Assembly (NCBI GenBank): GCA_003476685.1
Contig: DMVN01000018.1
Span: 1-14,637, forward strand
DNA from: Acidobacteriota bacterium
GTDB lineage: Bacteria; Acidobacteriota; Aminicenantia; Aminicenantales; Saccharicenantaceae
Reading direction: 5' to 3'
Length of the DNA: 14,637 nt
Made by a program: the position numbers and the translations under genes
The notes under the pieces: generated by a model
Seen by the model: the letters and a program-made list of their open reading frames with translations, nothing else
Database searches by the model: none
What the model was told of the DNA's origin: nothing
Part shown: positions 7,165 through 14,241 of the stretch, piece after piece
Position numbering within the stretch: position 1 is the stretch's first letter
How the letters are laid out: the number at the start of each line of letters is the position of its first letter

Positions 7165-7363
7165 CGTCCAACCTCACTAAGATTAAGTTAATTTCTCATA
7201 GCGCCACCCGGGCCATCAGATTGTTCTGTCTTCATTATTACGTCCCGGGCTATCTTAAAATTAAATTTCTTTCTCTGTCAATGACCGGGTCTGGGCCTGT
7301 TACCCGCTCAGTTTATTGCCGGCCGAAAATATCCATAGGTTACAGAACTAACTACCAATCGGT

Positions 7364-7393
7364 TTGTGTTTCAGGTAATTTAATTAGTATAAA
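7364..7393 (+). promoter_or_regulatory. Candidate sigma70-type promoter of ppnP
   Basis: TTGTGT at 7364-7369 and TATAAA at 7388-7393 are separated by 18 bases, and the ppnP start is 24 bases past the -10 box. It lies in the 252-base divergent region 7165-7416, where CCCGGGC(C/T)ATC also occurs twice on the plus strand (7207-7217 and 7244-7254). I see no gene in that region. Confidence 0.35.
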
Positions 7394-7416
7394 TGATTAC
7401 GGTGAGGAGGTAGAAG

Positions 7417-7698
7417 ATGTTTAAGGTCAATGAATATTTTGAGGGCAAGGTTAAGTCCATCGCCTTCAACTCGGACAGCGGCCCGGCTACTATCGGGGTG
7501 ATGGCAGCCGGCGAATATGAATTCGGCACTTCAACCAAGGAAATAATGACGGTCATAACAGGCAGGATGGTAGTCAAACTTCCAGGAAGCAACGACTGGA
7601 AAGAATTTAGCGCTGGCCAGAGCTTCGAGGTGCCGGCCCACCAGAAATTCCAGCTGAAAATCCCGGCCGAGGCCTCCTATCTTTGCCTGTATCGTTAA
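7417..7698 (+). CDS. ppnP: Pyrimidine/purine nucleoside phosphorylase PpnP
   Basis: PpnP (formerly YaiE, DUF1255) is a small cupin that splits nucleosides with phosphate to give the free base and ribose 1-phosphate. The 93-residue product has the family length and matches the E. coli protein as I recall it along its whole length: [13 protein letters not shown] at 5-17, [11 protein letters not shown] near 26-36, [10 protein letters not shown] near 42-51, and SYLCLYR at the C-terminus. A strong ribosome-binding site, GAGGAGG, lies just before ATG 7417. It is a single-gene unit with no evident link to cofactor synthesis. Confidence 0.93.
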   Translation: MFKVNEYFEGKVKSIAFNSDSGPATIGVMAAGEYEFGTSTKEIMTVITGRMVVKLPGSNDWKEFSAGQSFEVPAHQKFQLKIPAEASYLCLYR

Positions 7699-7759
7699 TT
7701 ACCAGTCCAACTAAATCTGGCGATAATAACTAAACTTGAGCCAGCATTCCCTCTTGTGG

Positions 7760-7862
7760 CCGGGCTGAGGATATGCCAGATGCAGCCCGGAAAATAAGGT
7801 CGGTGGGCTCTGGCCATCTGGAACCCTGGTTCAAGGGAGGTTTTCTGATACCCGAAAACCTC
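7760..7862. repeat. Cluster of inverted repeats between convergent genes
   Basis: The spacer between ppnP and the aldehyde dehydrogenase (7699-7972) holds no gene but several perfect inverted repeats: CCGGGCTG 7760-7767 with CAGCCCGG 7783-7790, CCAGATG 7776-7782 with CATCTGG 7815-7821, GAACC 7821-7825 with GGTTC 7828-7832, and GAGGTTTTC 7837-7845 with GAAAACCTC 7854-7862. AGCCC at 7784-7788 can pair instead with GGGCT 7805-7809, so the first two stems exclude each other. None is followed by a T run on either strand. The last stem may still protect or end the converging transcripts. Confidence 0.5.
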
Positions 7863-7972
7863 ATTTAAGGTAGTATTTAGGGCATAGAAATGGAGTTATT
7901 TTATTAGAGCTGCATAAGATAGCCTGGTCTGAGCCCAATTTAGCAATTCAGACGGCCAGGCCCGAGGCCAAT

Positions 7973-9580
7973 TCAGAAATCGGACTGGGTCCAGACCCCG
8001 TCAACCAGGCGCCACATTCGACCAGTCGGATTTTTTGCCCGCAGCTCCTGGGGCAGGCGGTCTTCGCCCACATTGTCGTAGCAATGCCGGGCCGCAAAGC
8101 GCAGGAAAGCCGCCGGGATACCAACCGAAGTGAACCCGGGGTGTCCGGTGGCCGGGAACGGCCCGCCGTGGTGCATGGCCGGCGAGACCGCCACCCCGGT
8201 GGGCATTTTGTCATTCAGCAGGCGGCCGGCCTTGAACCTGAGGATTGGTTCCAGCCGGCGGTAAATTTCTTCATCCTGTTCAGAACTGCTGGAATAGATA
8301 GAAGCGGTCAGGTTGCCCTCAAGCGAGCCGGCGATTTTTAACATCTGCTCGACGTCTTCTGCCACCACGGCCAGGGCCAGGGTGCCAAAGACCTCCTGCT
8401 GGAAGGTTTCCGGGTCGTTCAGGAATTGTTCTCCGGTGATGGCGAAAAGTGTCGTCTGGAATTGGAAGCCACAGTTAGGAATTTGATTCCCGCCGGCCAG
8501 GAGGGTGGCTCCCGCTGCCTTTAGTTTGTCCACAGCCTTTTTCAGGTTTTCCAGCACGGCCGGGGACAGCAGGTAACCTGACAGGGGCTGGTTGAATATT
8601 TGCTGCAGTTTCCAGAGAAATTTTCTTCCCGCTTCATCGTTGACCAGGACAATCAGTCCCGGCTTGGTGCAGAACTGGCCGCAGCCCAGCGAGCAGGATG
8701 AAAAAAACTCCAGGGCGACTGCTTCGCCTTTTTCTTTGAGAATTCCGGGCAGGAAAAATACCGGGTTTAGGCTGCTGAGCTCGCCGTAAAACAGCTTGCC
8801 GGCTCCTTCGGCAGCTGCTTTCAGTTTCAATCCGGCCGCCCGGCTACCGGTAAAAGCCACGGCGGCCACCGCCGGGTGACTTACCAGGCGGAAGCCGTCC
8901 TCGTTGCTGAAATGGTACAAAAGCTGAACGGTGGAGAGCGGCAGGCCTGATTGGCTCAGGGCTTCCAGCAGTACTTCGGCCATCAGCCTGGTGGTCCCGG
9001 GGTGGCCGGGATGAGCCTTGCAGATGACCGGGTTACCGGTGGCCACGGCGCTGGCCAAATCGCTTCCGGCCACTGAGTTAAAAGCCAGCGGAAAATTATT
9101 GGGGCTGAAGATAACCACCGTCCCTCCCAGGGGCCCATATTTAGACCTTAGGTTATGCCTGGTATCAATGGTGGCCTGGCACCAGCTCCGTTCTTCAACC
9201 GCGGCCGCCGCCTGGCCCAGTTGATTTATCATTCTGGGGAACTCGGTGCTCCTGAGCCGGGATTTAAGGGGGAGGGCAGTCTCCAGGTGGGCCATGGTCG
9301 TTATGGCCTCCTGGTTATTTTCCAGCAGGTCGGCGTAAGTATTCAGGAAGCAGGCTATTTTTTCAGGAGGAGCGCTGGCCACCTCCAGCTGCACCCGCTG
9401 GCTTTCGGCCAGAGCTTTTTCCAGGTCTTCCCAGTCGGAAACGGGATAGATTTCAGGCAGCTTCTGACCGGTAGCCGGGTTATAAGCCTGAAAGGTCTGA
9501 TGGTTCCTGGCCGGCTGCCAGCGGCCGCCAATCAGCACCGGGAAGGTTACCGGCCCGCTGTCATATGAACCATCATTCAT
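7973..9580 (-). CDS. Aldehyde dehydrogenase, NADP-type / 2,5-dioxovalerate (ketoglutarate semialdehyde) dehydrogenase-like
   Basis: This soluble enzyme oxidises an aldehyde to the acid with NAD(P). The 535 residues hold the full ALDH set: SPNNFP with the oxyanion Asn162, CKAHPGHPGTT with cofactor-binding Lys188, FTGS at 243-246, the general base Glu267 in GELSSLNPVFF, and the nucleophile Cys304 in GQFCTKPG. The SLNPVFF and MHHGGPFPATG (469-479) segments are typical of the branch that includes ketoglutarate semialdehyde dehydrogenase. The true substrate is not evident. Start is ATG 9580, with a weak GGGGG ahead. It lies 114 bases after the MoaD-like gene on the same strand, so it is probably the last gene of an AOR-moaD-ALDH transcript. 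The pairing suggests that the cell handles one aldehyde with either ferredoxin or NAD(P) as acceptor. Confidence 0.92.
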   Translation of the reverse strand: MNDGSYDSGPVTFPVLIGGRWQPARNHQTFQAYNPATGQKLPEIYPVSDWEDLEKALAESQRVQLEVASAPPEKIACFLNTYADLLENNQEAITTMAHLETALPLKSRLRSTEFPRMINQLGQAAAAVEERSWCQATIDTRHNLRSKYGPLGGTVVIFSPNNFPLAFNSVAGSDLASAVATGNPVICKAHPGHPGTTRLMAEVLLEALSQSGLPLSTVQLLYHFSNEDGFRLVSHPAVAAVAFTGSRAAGLKLKAAAEGAGKLFYGELSSLNPVFFLPGILKEKGEAVALEFFSSCSLGCGQFCTKPGLIVLVNDEAGRKFLWKLQQIFNQPLSGYLLSPAVLENLKKAVDKLKAAGATLLAGGNQIPNCGFQFQTTLFAITGEQFLNDPETFQQEVFGTLALAVVAEDVEQMLKIAGSLEGNLTASIYSSSSEQDEEIYRRLEPILRFKAGRLLNDKMPTGVAVSPAMHHGGPFPATGHPGFTSVGIPAAFLRFAARHCYDNVGEDRLPQELRAKNPTGRMWRLVDGVWTQSDF

Positions 9581-9694
9581 ATATTACCCCCGTCTTCCTT
9601 TCTTCGGACCGCCCCTTCAGGCCCGGTTCACAATCTTCTTATCATGCTCATTTCTGACCTTATTCCTGGTAAAAGCCAGGTTCAGCCTGCCGGG

Positions 9695-9937
9695 TCACCC
9701 CCCGGAGTAAAGCGGCGATACGGCCAGGCGGTCTCCGTCGTTGAGCTTTTCTCCGGGAGCTACGGCCTGACCGTTCCTGGTCACTATTCTGGGCCTTTTC
9801 GGGTCCAGCGGCAGGGAAGACAGGACCGATTCCACCGTGGCCTCGGCCGGAAACTCCATGGTTTTTTCGGAGAAACCCAGCTGGTTGACGAAAGGACCGA
9901 TCAGTTTAACAGTTATTCTTATGTTCATGCCGCTCAT
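9695..9937 (-). CDS. MoaD/ThiS-like ubiquitin-fold sulfur carrier
   Basis: The 80-residue protein has a beta-grasp pattern (MNIRITVKLIGPF, then a helix near 33-42, then GEKLNDGDRLAVSPLYSGG) and ends exactly in Gly-Gly. That is the tail that is adenylylated and thiocarboxylated to donate sulfur to the pterin dithiolene. It is closer in look to the MoaD-like carriers found next to tungsten AOR genes than to ThiS, though this is judged by eye. I chose ATG 9937 because GGGAG at 9950-9946 is 8 bases ahead; a GTG at 9946 lies within that site. It follows the AOR gene after 178 bases. The likely activating enzyme is the ThiF-like protein at 5466-6122. The MoaE subunit that normally completes MPT synthase is not in the window. 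Confidence 0.88.
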   Translation of the reverse strand: MSGMNIRITVKLIGPFVNQLGFSEKTMEFPAEATVESVLSSLPLDPKRPRIVTRNGQAVAPGEKLNDGDRLAVSPLYSGG

Positions 9938-9959
9938 GGCCGCCACTCCCTGTTAAATT

Positions 9960-9978
9960 CCAGCCTGAACCGGGCTGG
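9960..9978 (-). other. Stem-loop in the AOR-moaD spacer
   Basis: CCAGCC and GGCTGG form a perfect 6-bp stem with a 7-base loop, ending 9 bases before the moaD ribosome-binding site on the transcribed (minus) strand. There is no T run, so it is more likely an RNA-processing or stability element than a terminator. The rest of the 178-base spacer (9938-10115) shows no gene. Confidence 0.35.
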
Positions 9979-10115
9979 CCGTTCCTGGGTAAACTATCAA
10001 TCTTTTAAGAAAACGGTCATAACTCCGTCAGAAACCGGAAACGATCAACCTCCCGTCGAATCTATGGCCACTTATTTTTTCCGGTCTTTTCTGCTTTTCT
10101 ATTCCGTATTCTATT

Positions 10116-11975
10116 CTATTCCAGCTTGGTGAATTTTTCTACCTCGGCCGCTTCCTTCTTCAGGTCCAGGGCCTCGGCTGTCTTCCGGGTGGGGATGCCC
10201 CTTTTATCCCAGCCTCTCTGTTCGTAGTAATAATCGAGCAGCTGGTTGTACTTGTCGAGCTCCAGGACTTTGCCGGCAATCGGCCCCTCGGTGTCGGCGT
10301 TATTCGGGTCAAACCAGACCATGGGCGGGTAGTCCCGGGTCCTGTCCCAGAAAGGAAATTCCCTGACCCAGAAGAACTTCATCAGGGCATAGATGCGGTC
10401 GGCCACCTTCCAGAAATCATTAAGGGTCCAGTTGAGGCCGGTGGTCTTGTTGAAATACTCGGCGTAATGTTCCAGGTCCCAGCCCAGTTCAATCCAGGGG
10501 AAGCGGCAGGCCACGATGAACTCGAACAGGCCTCCCCGGATTCTCTGCAGCTCGATGACCTTGGCCGCCTTTTCCGGGCCGTAGGAATCGCGGGCGGTCT
10601 GCTTCAGTTCGAAAGTAATAACCCAGCTTTCCTTGTGGTGGGCCCCTATGGGGCTGGTGCCGAAGGCCAGGGCCATGCCCGGGATGAACTTGCAGTTGTA
10701 GGCCGAGATTTCCAGGCCCTTGACCTGCATGGCATAAGCTTCGGAATTATGGCCGATTTTCCTGGCCATCCGCAGGCTGCCGTCAGCCAGCAGGTTGCCA
10801 ATTTCTCCTTCTCTTCTGGCCGCCATCCCCAGGAGTTTCTTGGCCATCTCGGCGTCGCCAAACCGAAAATCGCCTTTGATGGCTCCCTGCTCGATGGCGT
10901 CGGCATAGAAAGCCAGGACCGCTCCGGCCGAGATGGTGTCCAGGCCGTAATCGTCGCACAGGTAATTCAGCGAAGCTACCTGGTCCAGTTCGAAGATGTC
11001 CAGGTTGCTGCCCAGCATGCCGATGTTTTCATAATCCAGTTCCGATTCCCGACCCTCGTAGTCCAGGATAGTAATTCCACATCTCATGGTACAGTTGGGG
11101 CAGCCGTAGGTGGCTACCCGGGCATTGTTAAGACGCTCGCCGTCAATCTTCCAGGCCTCGGGGTGGTGAGTTTTTCTCATGTTGTGCACCGGCAGGGCGG
11201 CCACTTCGTTGCACCAGGCCAGGACGCCGGTTGTGCCCTGGATGGACCAGCCGGTTTTCTTATCTATTTCTCCGACCTTCCTCAGGTCTTCCAGGCCCAG
11301 TTTCCGCATGCCTTCGGGGTCGGCCACCGGAATGGGCTTGGAACCCTTGATGACAATGGCCTTGAGCTTCTTGGAGCCCATCACGGCACCGATGCCGTTG
11401 GTCGACGCGAAGTGGGCGAAGTCGCTGGAGATGTTGGCATAGAGCACCATCGTCTCGCCGGCAGCGCCGATGCACGCCACGCTCGCCTTGGGCAGGCCGA
11501 GCGTCTCCATCAGGTAGGTCTGCGTCTCCTGGGTGTCCCTGCCGAGCACATCACTCGCGTCGCGGATCTCCACCACGCCGTCGTTGACCACGAGGTACAC
11601 CCAGTTGGGCGCGATGCCCTGGATGATGATGCCGTCGTAGCCGGCCGCCTTGATGCGGGCGCCGAACCAGCCGTTGGACTGCGCGGTGGCTGCCTGGTTG
11701 GTGAGCGGGCCCTTGGTCACCACCGTGTAGGTGCCCGAGCCGGGCACCGAGGTGCCGCTGAACGGGCCGCTCAGGAACATGAGCCGGTTCTCCTCGTCGA
11801 AGGGGCCCACGCCGGGCGGGACCTCATCGAGCAGGATGCGGCCACCCATGGCCGAGCCACCGATGTACATCGTGGCACGCTCCAGATCCAGCGGTTCGTC
11901 CCACGTCTCTCCCGTGGAGAGGTTCACCCGCAGCAGCTTGCCCATGTAGCCCCCGCGGATCTCTCCTCCGGCCAT
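10116..11975 (-). CDS. Aldehyde ferredoxin oxidoreductase (AOR family), chimeric sequence
   Basis: AOR oxidises aldehydes to acids, passing electrons to ferredoxin from a tungsten (or Mo) bis-pterin centre and one [4Fe-4S] cluster. The 619-residue length equals a full AOR. The cluster ligands are CPNCTMRC (Cys292, Cys295, Cys299) and Cys490 in VACRF, matching the spacing of the Pyrococcus enzyme. The pterin-contacting segment DDYGLDTISAG is at 341-351. I start at ATG 11975, with AGGAG at 11989-11985 nine bases ahead. The frame stays open to 12206, but that would run into marR. The N-terminal ~190 residues are encoded by very GC-rich DNA and the rest by moderate-GC DNA. The change falls at residues 192-212 in the conserved GAVMGSKKLKAIVIKG stretch, near the family's domain 1/2 border. 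The product may therefore not exist in any one cell. Substrate subfamily is unclear. Confidence 0.9.
   Translation of the reverse strand: MAGGEIRGGYMGKLLRVNLSTGETWDEPLDLERATMYIGGSAMGGRILLDEVPPGVGPFDEENRLMFLSGPFSGTSVPGSGTYTVVTKGPLTNQAATAQSNGWFGARIKAAGYDGIIIQGIAPNWVYLVVNDGVVEIRDASDVLGRDTQETQTYLMETLGLPKASVACIGAAGETMVLYANISSDFAHFASTNGIGAVMGSKKLKAIVIKGSKPIPVADPEGMRKLGLEDLRKVGEIDKKTGWSIQGTTGVLAWCNEVAALPVHNMRKTHHPEAWKIDGERLNNARVATYGCPNCTMRCGITILDYEGRESELDYENIGMLGSNLDIFELDQVASLNYLCDDYGLDTISAGAVLAFYADAIEQGAIKGDFRFGDAEMAKKLLGMAARREGEIGNLLADGSLRMARKIGHNSEAYAMQVKGLEISAYNCKFIPGMALAFGTSPIGAHHKESWVITFELKQTARDSYGPEKAAKVIELQRIRGGLFEFIVACRFPWIELGWDLEHYAEYFNKTTGLNWTLNDFWKVADRIYALMKFFWVREFPFWDRTRDYPPMVWFDPNNADTEGPIAGKVLELDKYNQLLDYYYEQRGWDKRGIPTRKTAEALDLKKEAAEVEKFTKLE
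11341..11400. other. Probable junction of two genomes inside the AOR gene
   Basis: Left of this stretch AOR codons resemble the Moco cluster (CGG, AGG, CTG, AAA). Right of it they follow the marR and LCP genes (CGC, GCG, TCG, CTC). The stretch itself encodes the highly conserved GIGAVMGSKKLKAIVIKGSK segment, where two unrelated AOR genes could share a long run of identical bases. The reading frame is kept across it. Confidence 0.75.
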
Positions 11976-12018
11976 GACCACCATCTCCTCTCGCGCACGC
12001 ACCGTGAACGTCAGTTGC

Positions 12019-12033
12019 ATCACTGATGTATCA
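12019..12033. promoter_or_regulatory. Candidate operator between AOR and the MarR-family gene
   Basis: ATCA-C-TGAT-GT-ATCA contains two interleaved inverted repeats (ATCACTGAT and TGATGTATCA) in the 221-base divergent region 11976-12196. It is AT-rich in otherwise GC-rich DNA and lies 44-58 bases upstream of the AOR start, where a repressor could act. A CATAAT at 12155-12160 may be the -10 box of marR. No other gene is seen in this region. Confidence 0.35.
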
Positions 12034-12196
12034 TTCATGGTGGTACCCGTCTGGCGGCGTGCTAAACCGCCTTTCGCGAACCGACTTGCGAGCAGCACCA
12101 CCGGACGTGCGGACATCGGCGGCGCCACCTCGTCAACGACTGCCGTCGCCGTGACATAATCGAGTCGGCCCCCTACCCGACTGAGAGGCCGCCCCG

Positions 12197-13096
12197 TTGC
12201 ACGCACCAGCCAAACTCGAACTCGACGCCGCAGCGCTCACCACCCTCGCGCTGCTCCATCAGGGACTCAACCGCACCATCGTAACGAGCGGCGCCCTCAA
12301 CGTCACCCAGTACCGCGTGCTCCTCAAGGCCTTCGAGGCCGCCGAGCCCGCCCGCATCAGCGATCTGGCCACCGCGCTCAGCCTCCGCCCCAACGTGGTC
12401 ACGCAGGCCGCCGACCACCTCGAGCGGCTCGCGCTCGTGACGCGCATGCCGCACCCCGGCGACGGCCGCAGCGTGGCGCTCGCAGTCACCCCCCTGGGTC
12501 GCGACCGCATCGCCGCCGTGGACGCCGCGCTCACCGCCCACCTGGACGACGTGCTCAGCCCGCTCCCGCCCGAGCAGGCGGCGCAGTTCCGCGGCGCGGT
12601 CGAATCCTCCGGCGCCGGTATGGAGCGCACTGCAACCACACACGCGGCCGCGGTCACTTCCTCCTACGTCACGGGTATCGCCGAGGCACACCGCGGCGTG
12701 AAGGGCGTCCTCGAGCAGGTGGCACGCGTGTCGTTCACCGAGTGCCGCGTGATGCTCAATGTGGCCGAGGCCGGCAACCGCGCGCGCGTCAGTGACGTCG
12801 CCGCTGCCCTGGGTCTGCCGGCGAGCACCGTGACGCGCGCCGTGGACCGCCTCGAGGAGAAGGGGTGGGCGCGGCGCTCCAACGACCAGGAGGATTGGCG
12901 CGCCGTGTACATCGGGCTCACCGATGAGGGCCTGCGGCTGCTCGACGTGCTCCGCGACACCCTCGTGTCCTTTGGCCGCTGGCGGTTCTACCGGCACTTG
13001 AGCGAGCAGCAGCGCGATGTGGCCTACTACGCCAACCGCGCGCTCGCCGAGTCGCTGCTCAAGGCACACGCCGAGAGCGCCAACGGGTCAGGGTAG
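12197..13096 (+). CDS. Transcriptional regulator with two fused MarR-type winged-helix domains
   Basis: The 299-residue protein contains two winged-helix units of MarR type, at about 37-101 and 181-245. They align to each other without a gap over 65 residues, 26 of them identical by my count. Each has the recognition-helix region (ISDLATALSLRPNVVTQAAD; VSDVAAALGLPASTVTRAVD), a wing with Asp and Arg (DGRSVAL; DWRAVYI) and the LTxxG-like ending. MarR proteins normally dimerise through one domain per chain, so this may act as a single-chain pseudo-dimer. The start is TTG 12197, with GAGAGG at 12183-12188 eight bases ahead. It is divergent from AOR and therefore a natural candidate regulator of it, probably responding to an aldehyde, acid or similar ligand; the ligand is unknown. 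Codon use is strongly GC-biased. Confidence 0.85.
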   Translation: MHAPAKLELDAAALTTLALLHQGLNRTIVTSGALNVTQYRVLLKAFEAAEPARISDLATALSLRPNVVTQAADHLERLALVTRMPHPGDGRSVALAVTPLGRDRIAAVDAALTAHLDDVLSPLPPEQAAQFRGAVESSGAGMERTATTHAAAVTSSYVTGIAEAHRGVKGVLEQVARVSFTECRVMLNVAEAGNRARVSDVAAALGLPASTVTRAVDRLEEKGWARRSNDQEDWRAVYIGLTDEGLRLLDVLRDTLVSFGRWRFYRHLSEQQRDVAYYANRALAESLLKAHAESANGSG

Positions 13097-13119
13097 ACCC
13101 CCCCTCCTCTCGCGCCCTG

Positions 13120-13125
13120 TATAAT
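13120..13125 (+). promoter_or_regulatory. Candidate -10 box of the LCP gene
   Basis: A perfect TATAAT stands alone in GC-rich DNA, 80 bases before the LCP start and 23 bases after the marR stop. The best -35 candidate, TAGACC at 13094-13099, has a 20-base spacer, which is too long to be convincing. Confidence 0.4.
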
Positions 13126-13205
13126 CGCCTCCTGACATAACCGTCACCGGTGTTGCCCACGGCGCGCCGCAGCGATCCGCCCGCCCCCACACCCGAGGTG
13201 CCCGC

Positions 13206-14198
13206 ATGCCCGACACGTACGCCGAGAGCTCCATCGCCGCGGACCGCCCCCGTGGCAGCGATTCCCGCCCGCCCCGCCCGCGGTGGCAGCGCATCGCGGC
13301 GGTCGCGGCGCTCGTGGCGATCGCCGTCCTCGTGGCGGCGGCCGGCTACGGCTACTACCGCTACGCGCGGATCGCGAGCAAGCTCGAGCCCACCACGCCG
13401 GGTGACCGCGAAGCCGTGGAAGCAGCGGTCGACCCGGTGGTCAGGCAGCCGCGCAACGAAGCCGCCAAGCCCCTCTACATCCTCATCCTCGGGGCGGACG
13501 CACGTCCCGGCGAGACGCGCTCGCGGTCCGACACGATCATCCTGGCGCGGCTCGACGTCGAGGAGCAGTCGATGATGATGCTCTCGATCCCCCGCGATAG
13601 CAGGGTGCCCATCGAGGGCTACGGCCTGGACAAGATCAACCACGCCCACGCGTTCGGTGGTCCCGCGCTCACCATCCGCACGGTCAAGGAGTTCACCGGG
13701 CTCCCGGTCAACCACTACGTGACGGTCGACTTCGAGGGTTTTGCCGCGCTCGTGGACGCGGTGGGCGGCGTCACCGTCATGGTCGACCATCCCACCAGGA
13801 CGATCCCTGAGGGCCTCCAGACCTTGAACGCCGAGCAGGCCCTGGAGTTCGTCCGCACCCGCTCCTACCCCGACGGCGACTTCACGCGCATCAAGAACCA
13901 GCAGAAGTTCCTCGTGGCCTTCCTGCGTCAGGCGCTTCGGCCGGATAACTACACCCGCCTGCCGTCGATCGCCGAGTCGGTTGCCGAGCACGTGGAGACC
14001 GACATGAGCATCCCTGAGTTCCTCAAACTCGCCCGGACGCTCGCCGCGATCGGCAACACCATCCCCGGCTACACGATGCCGGGCACCACGGCGATGATCG
14101 ACGGCGTCTCCTACGTGATCCCCGACGACGAGGCCGCCCCCGAGCTCTTCCGGCAGTTCGCCGCCGGTGAGGTGGATCCGCCCGCGCCTGCCGAGTAG
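13206..14198 (+). CDS. LytR-CpsA-Psr (LCP) family cell-envelope glycopolymer ligase
   Basis: LCP enzymes transfer polyprenyl-linked glycopolymers onto peptidoglycan or other acceptors outside the membrane. The 330-residue protein has a short basic, proline-rich cytoplasmic N-terminus, one membrane helix at about 30-48, and an extracellular LCP domain. Key conserved parts are GADARPGETRSRSDTIILAR at 96-115 with Arg107 and Asp109, SIPRDSRV at 127-134, KINHAHAFGG at 143-152, and VRTRSYPDGDFTRIKNQQKF at 216-235 with pyrophosphate-binding arginines. Start ATG 13206 has GAGGTG at 13195-13200. Together with the convergent sugar-epimerase gene it suggests a surface-polysaccharide locus of a monoderm. 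No link to AOR is apparent. Confidence 0.93.
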   Translation: MPDTYAESSIAADRPRGSDSRPPRPRWQRIAAVAALVAIAVLVAAAGYGYYRYARIASKLEPTTPGDREAVEAAVDPVVRQPRNEAAKPLYILILGADARPGETRSRSDTIILARLDVEEQSMMMLSIPRDSRVPIEGYGLDKINHAHAFGGPALTIRTVKEFTGLPVNHYVTVDFEGFAALVDAVGGVTVMVDHPTRTIPEGLQTLNAEQALEFVRTRSYPDGDFTRIKNQQKFLVAFLRQALRPDNYTRLPSIAESVAEHVETDMSIPEFLKLARTLAAIGNTIPGYTMPGTTAMIDGVSYVIPDDEAAPELFRQFAAGEVDPPAPAE

Positions 14199-14241
14199 CC
14201 GCCCGTAGGCCCTTGCCCCCGCGGAGCAGCCCCCCTCTCCC

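Noticed and set aside
7221..7424. 67-codon plus-strand frame before ppnP
   Set aside because: It overlaps the ppnP promoter, ribosome-binding site and start, and has no ribosome-binding site of its own.
10467..12026. Long plus-strand open frame antisense to AOR
   Set aside because: It is an effect of GC-biased codons of AOR. The product shows no domain, and AOR with all its cluster ligands is on the other strand.
11976..12206. Extension of the AOR frame upstream to 12206 (77 extra codons)
   Set aside because: It would overlap the marR start and its signals, AOR proteins begin near the MGKLLRVNLS segment, and a good ribosome-binding site precedes ATG 11975.
13059..13991. Long minus-strand open frame antisense to the LCP gene
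   Set aside because: It is a GC-rich mirror of the LCP frame, with Arg/Asp/Val-rich nonsense composition.
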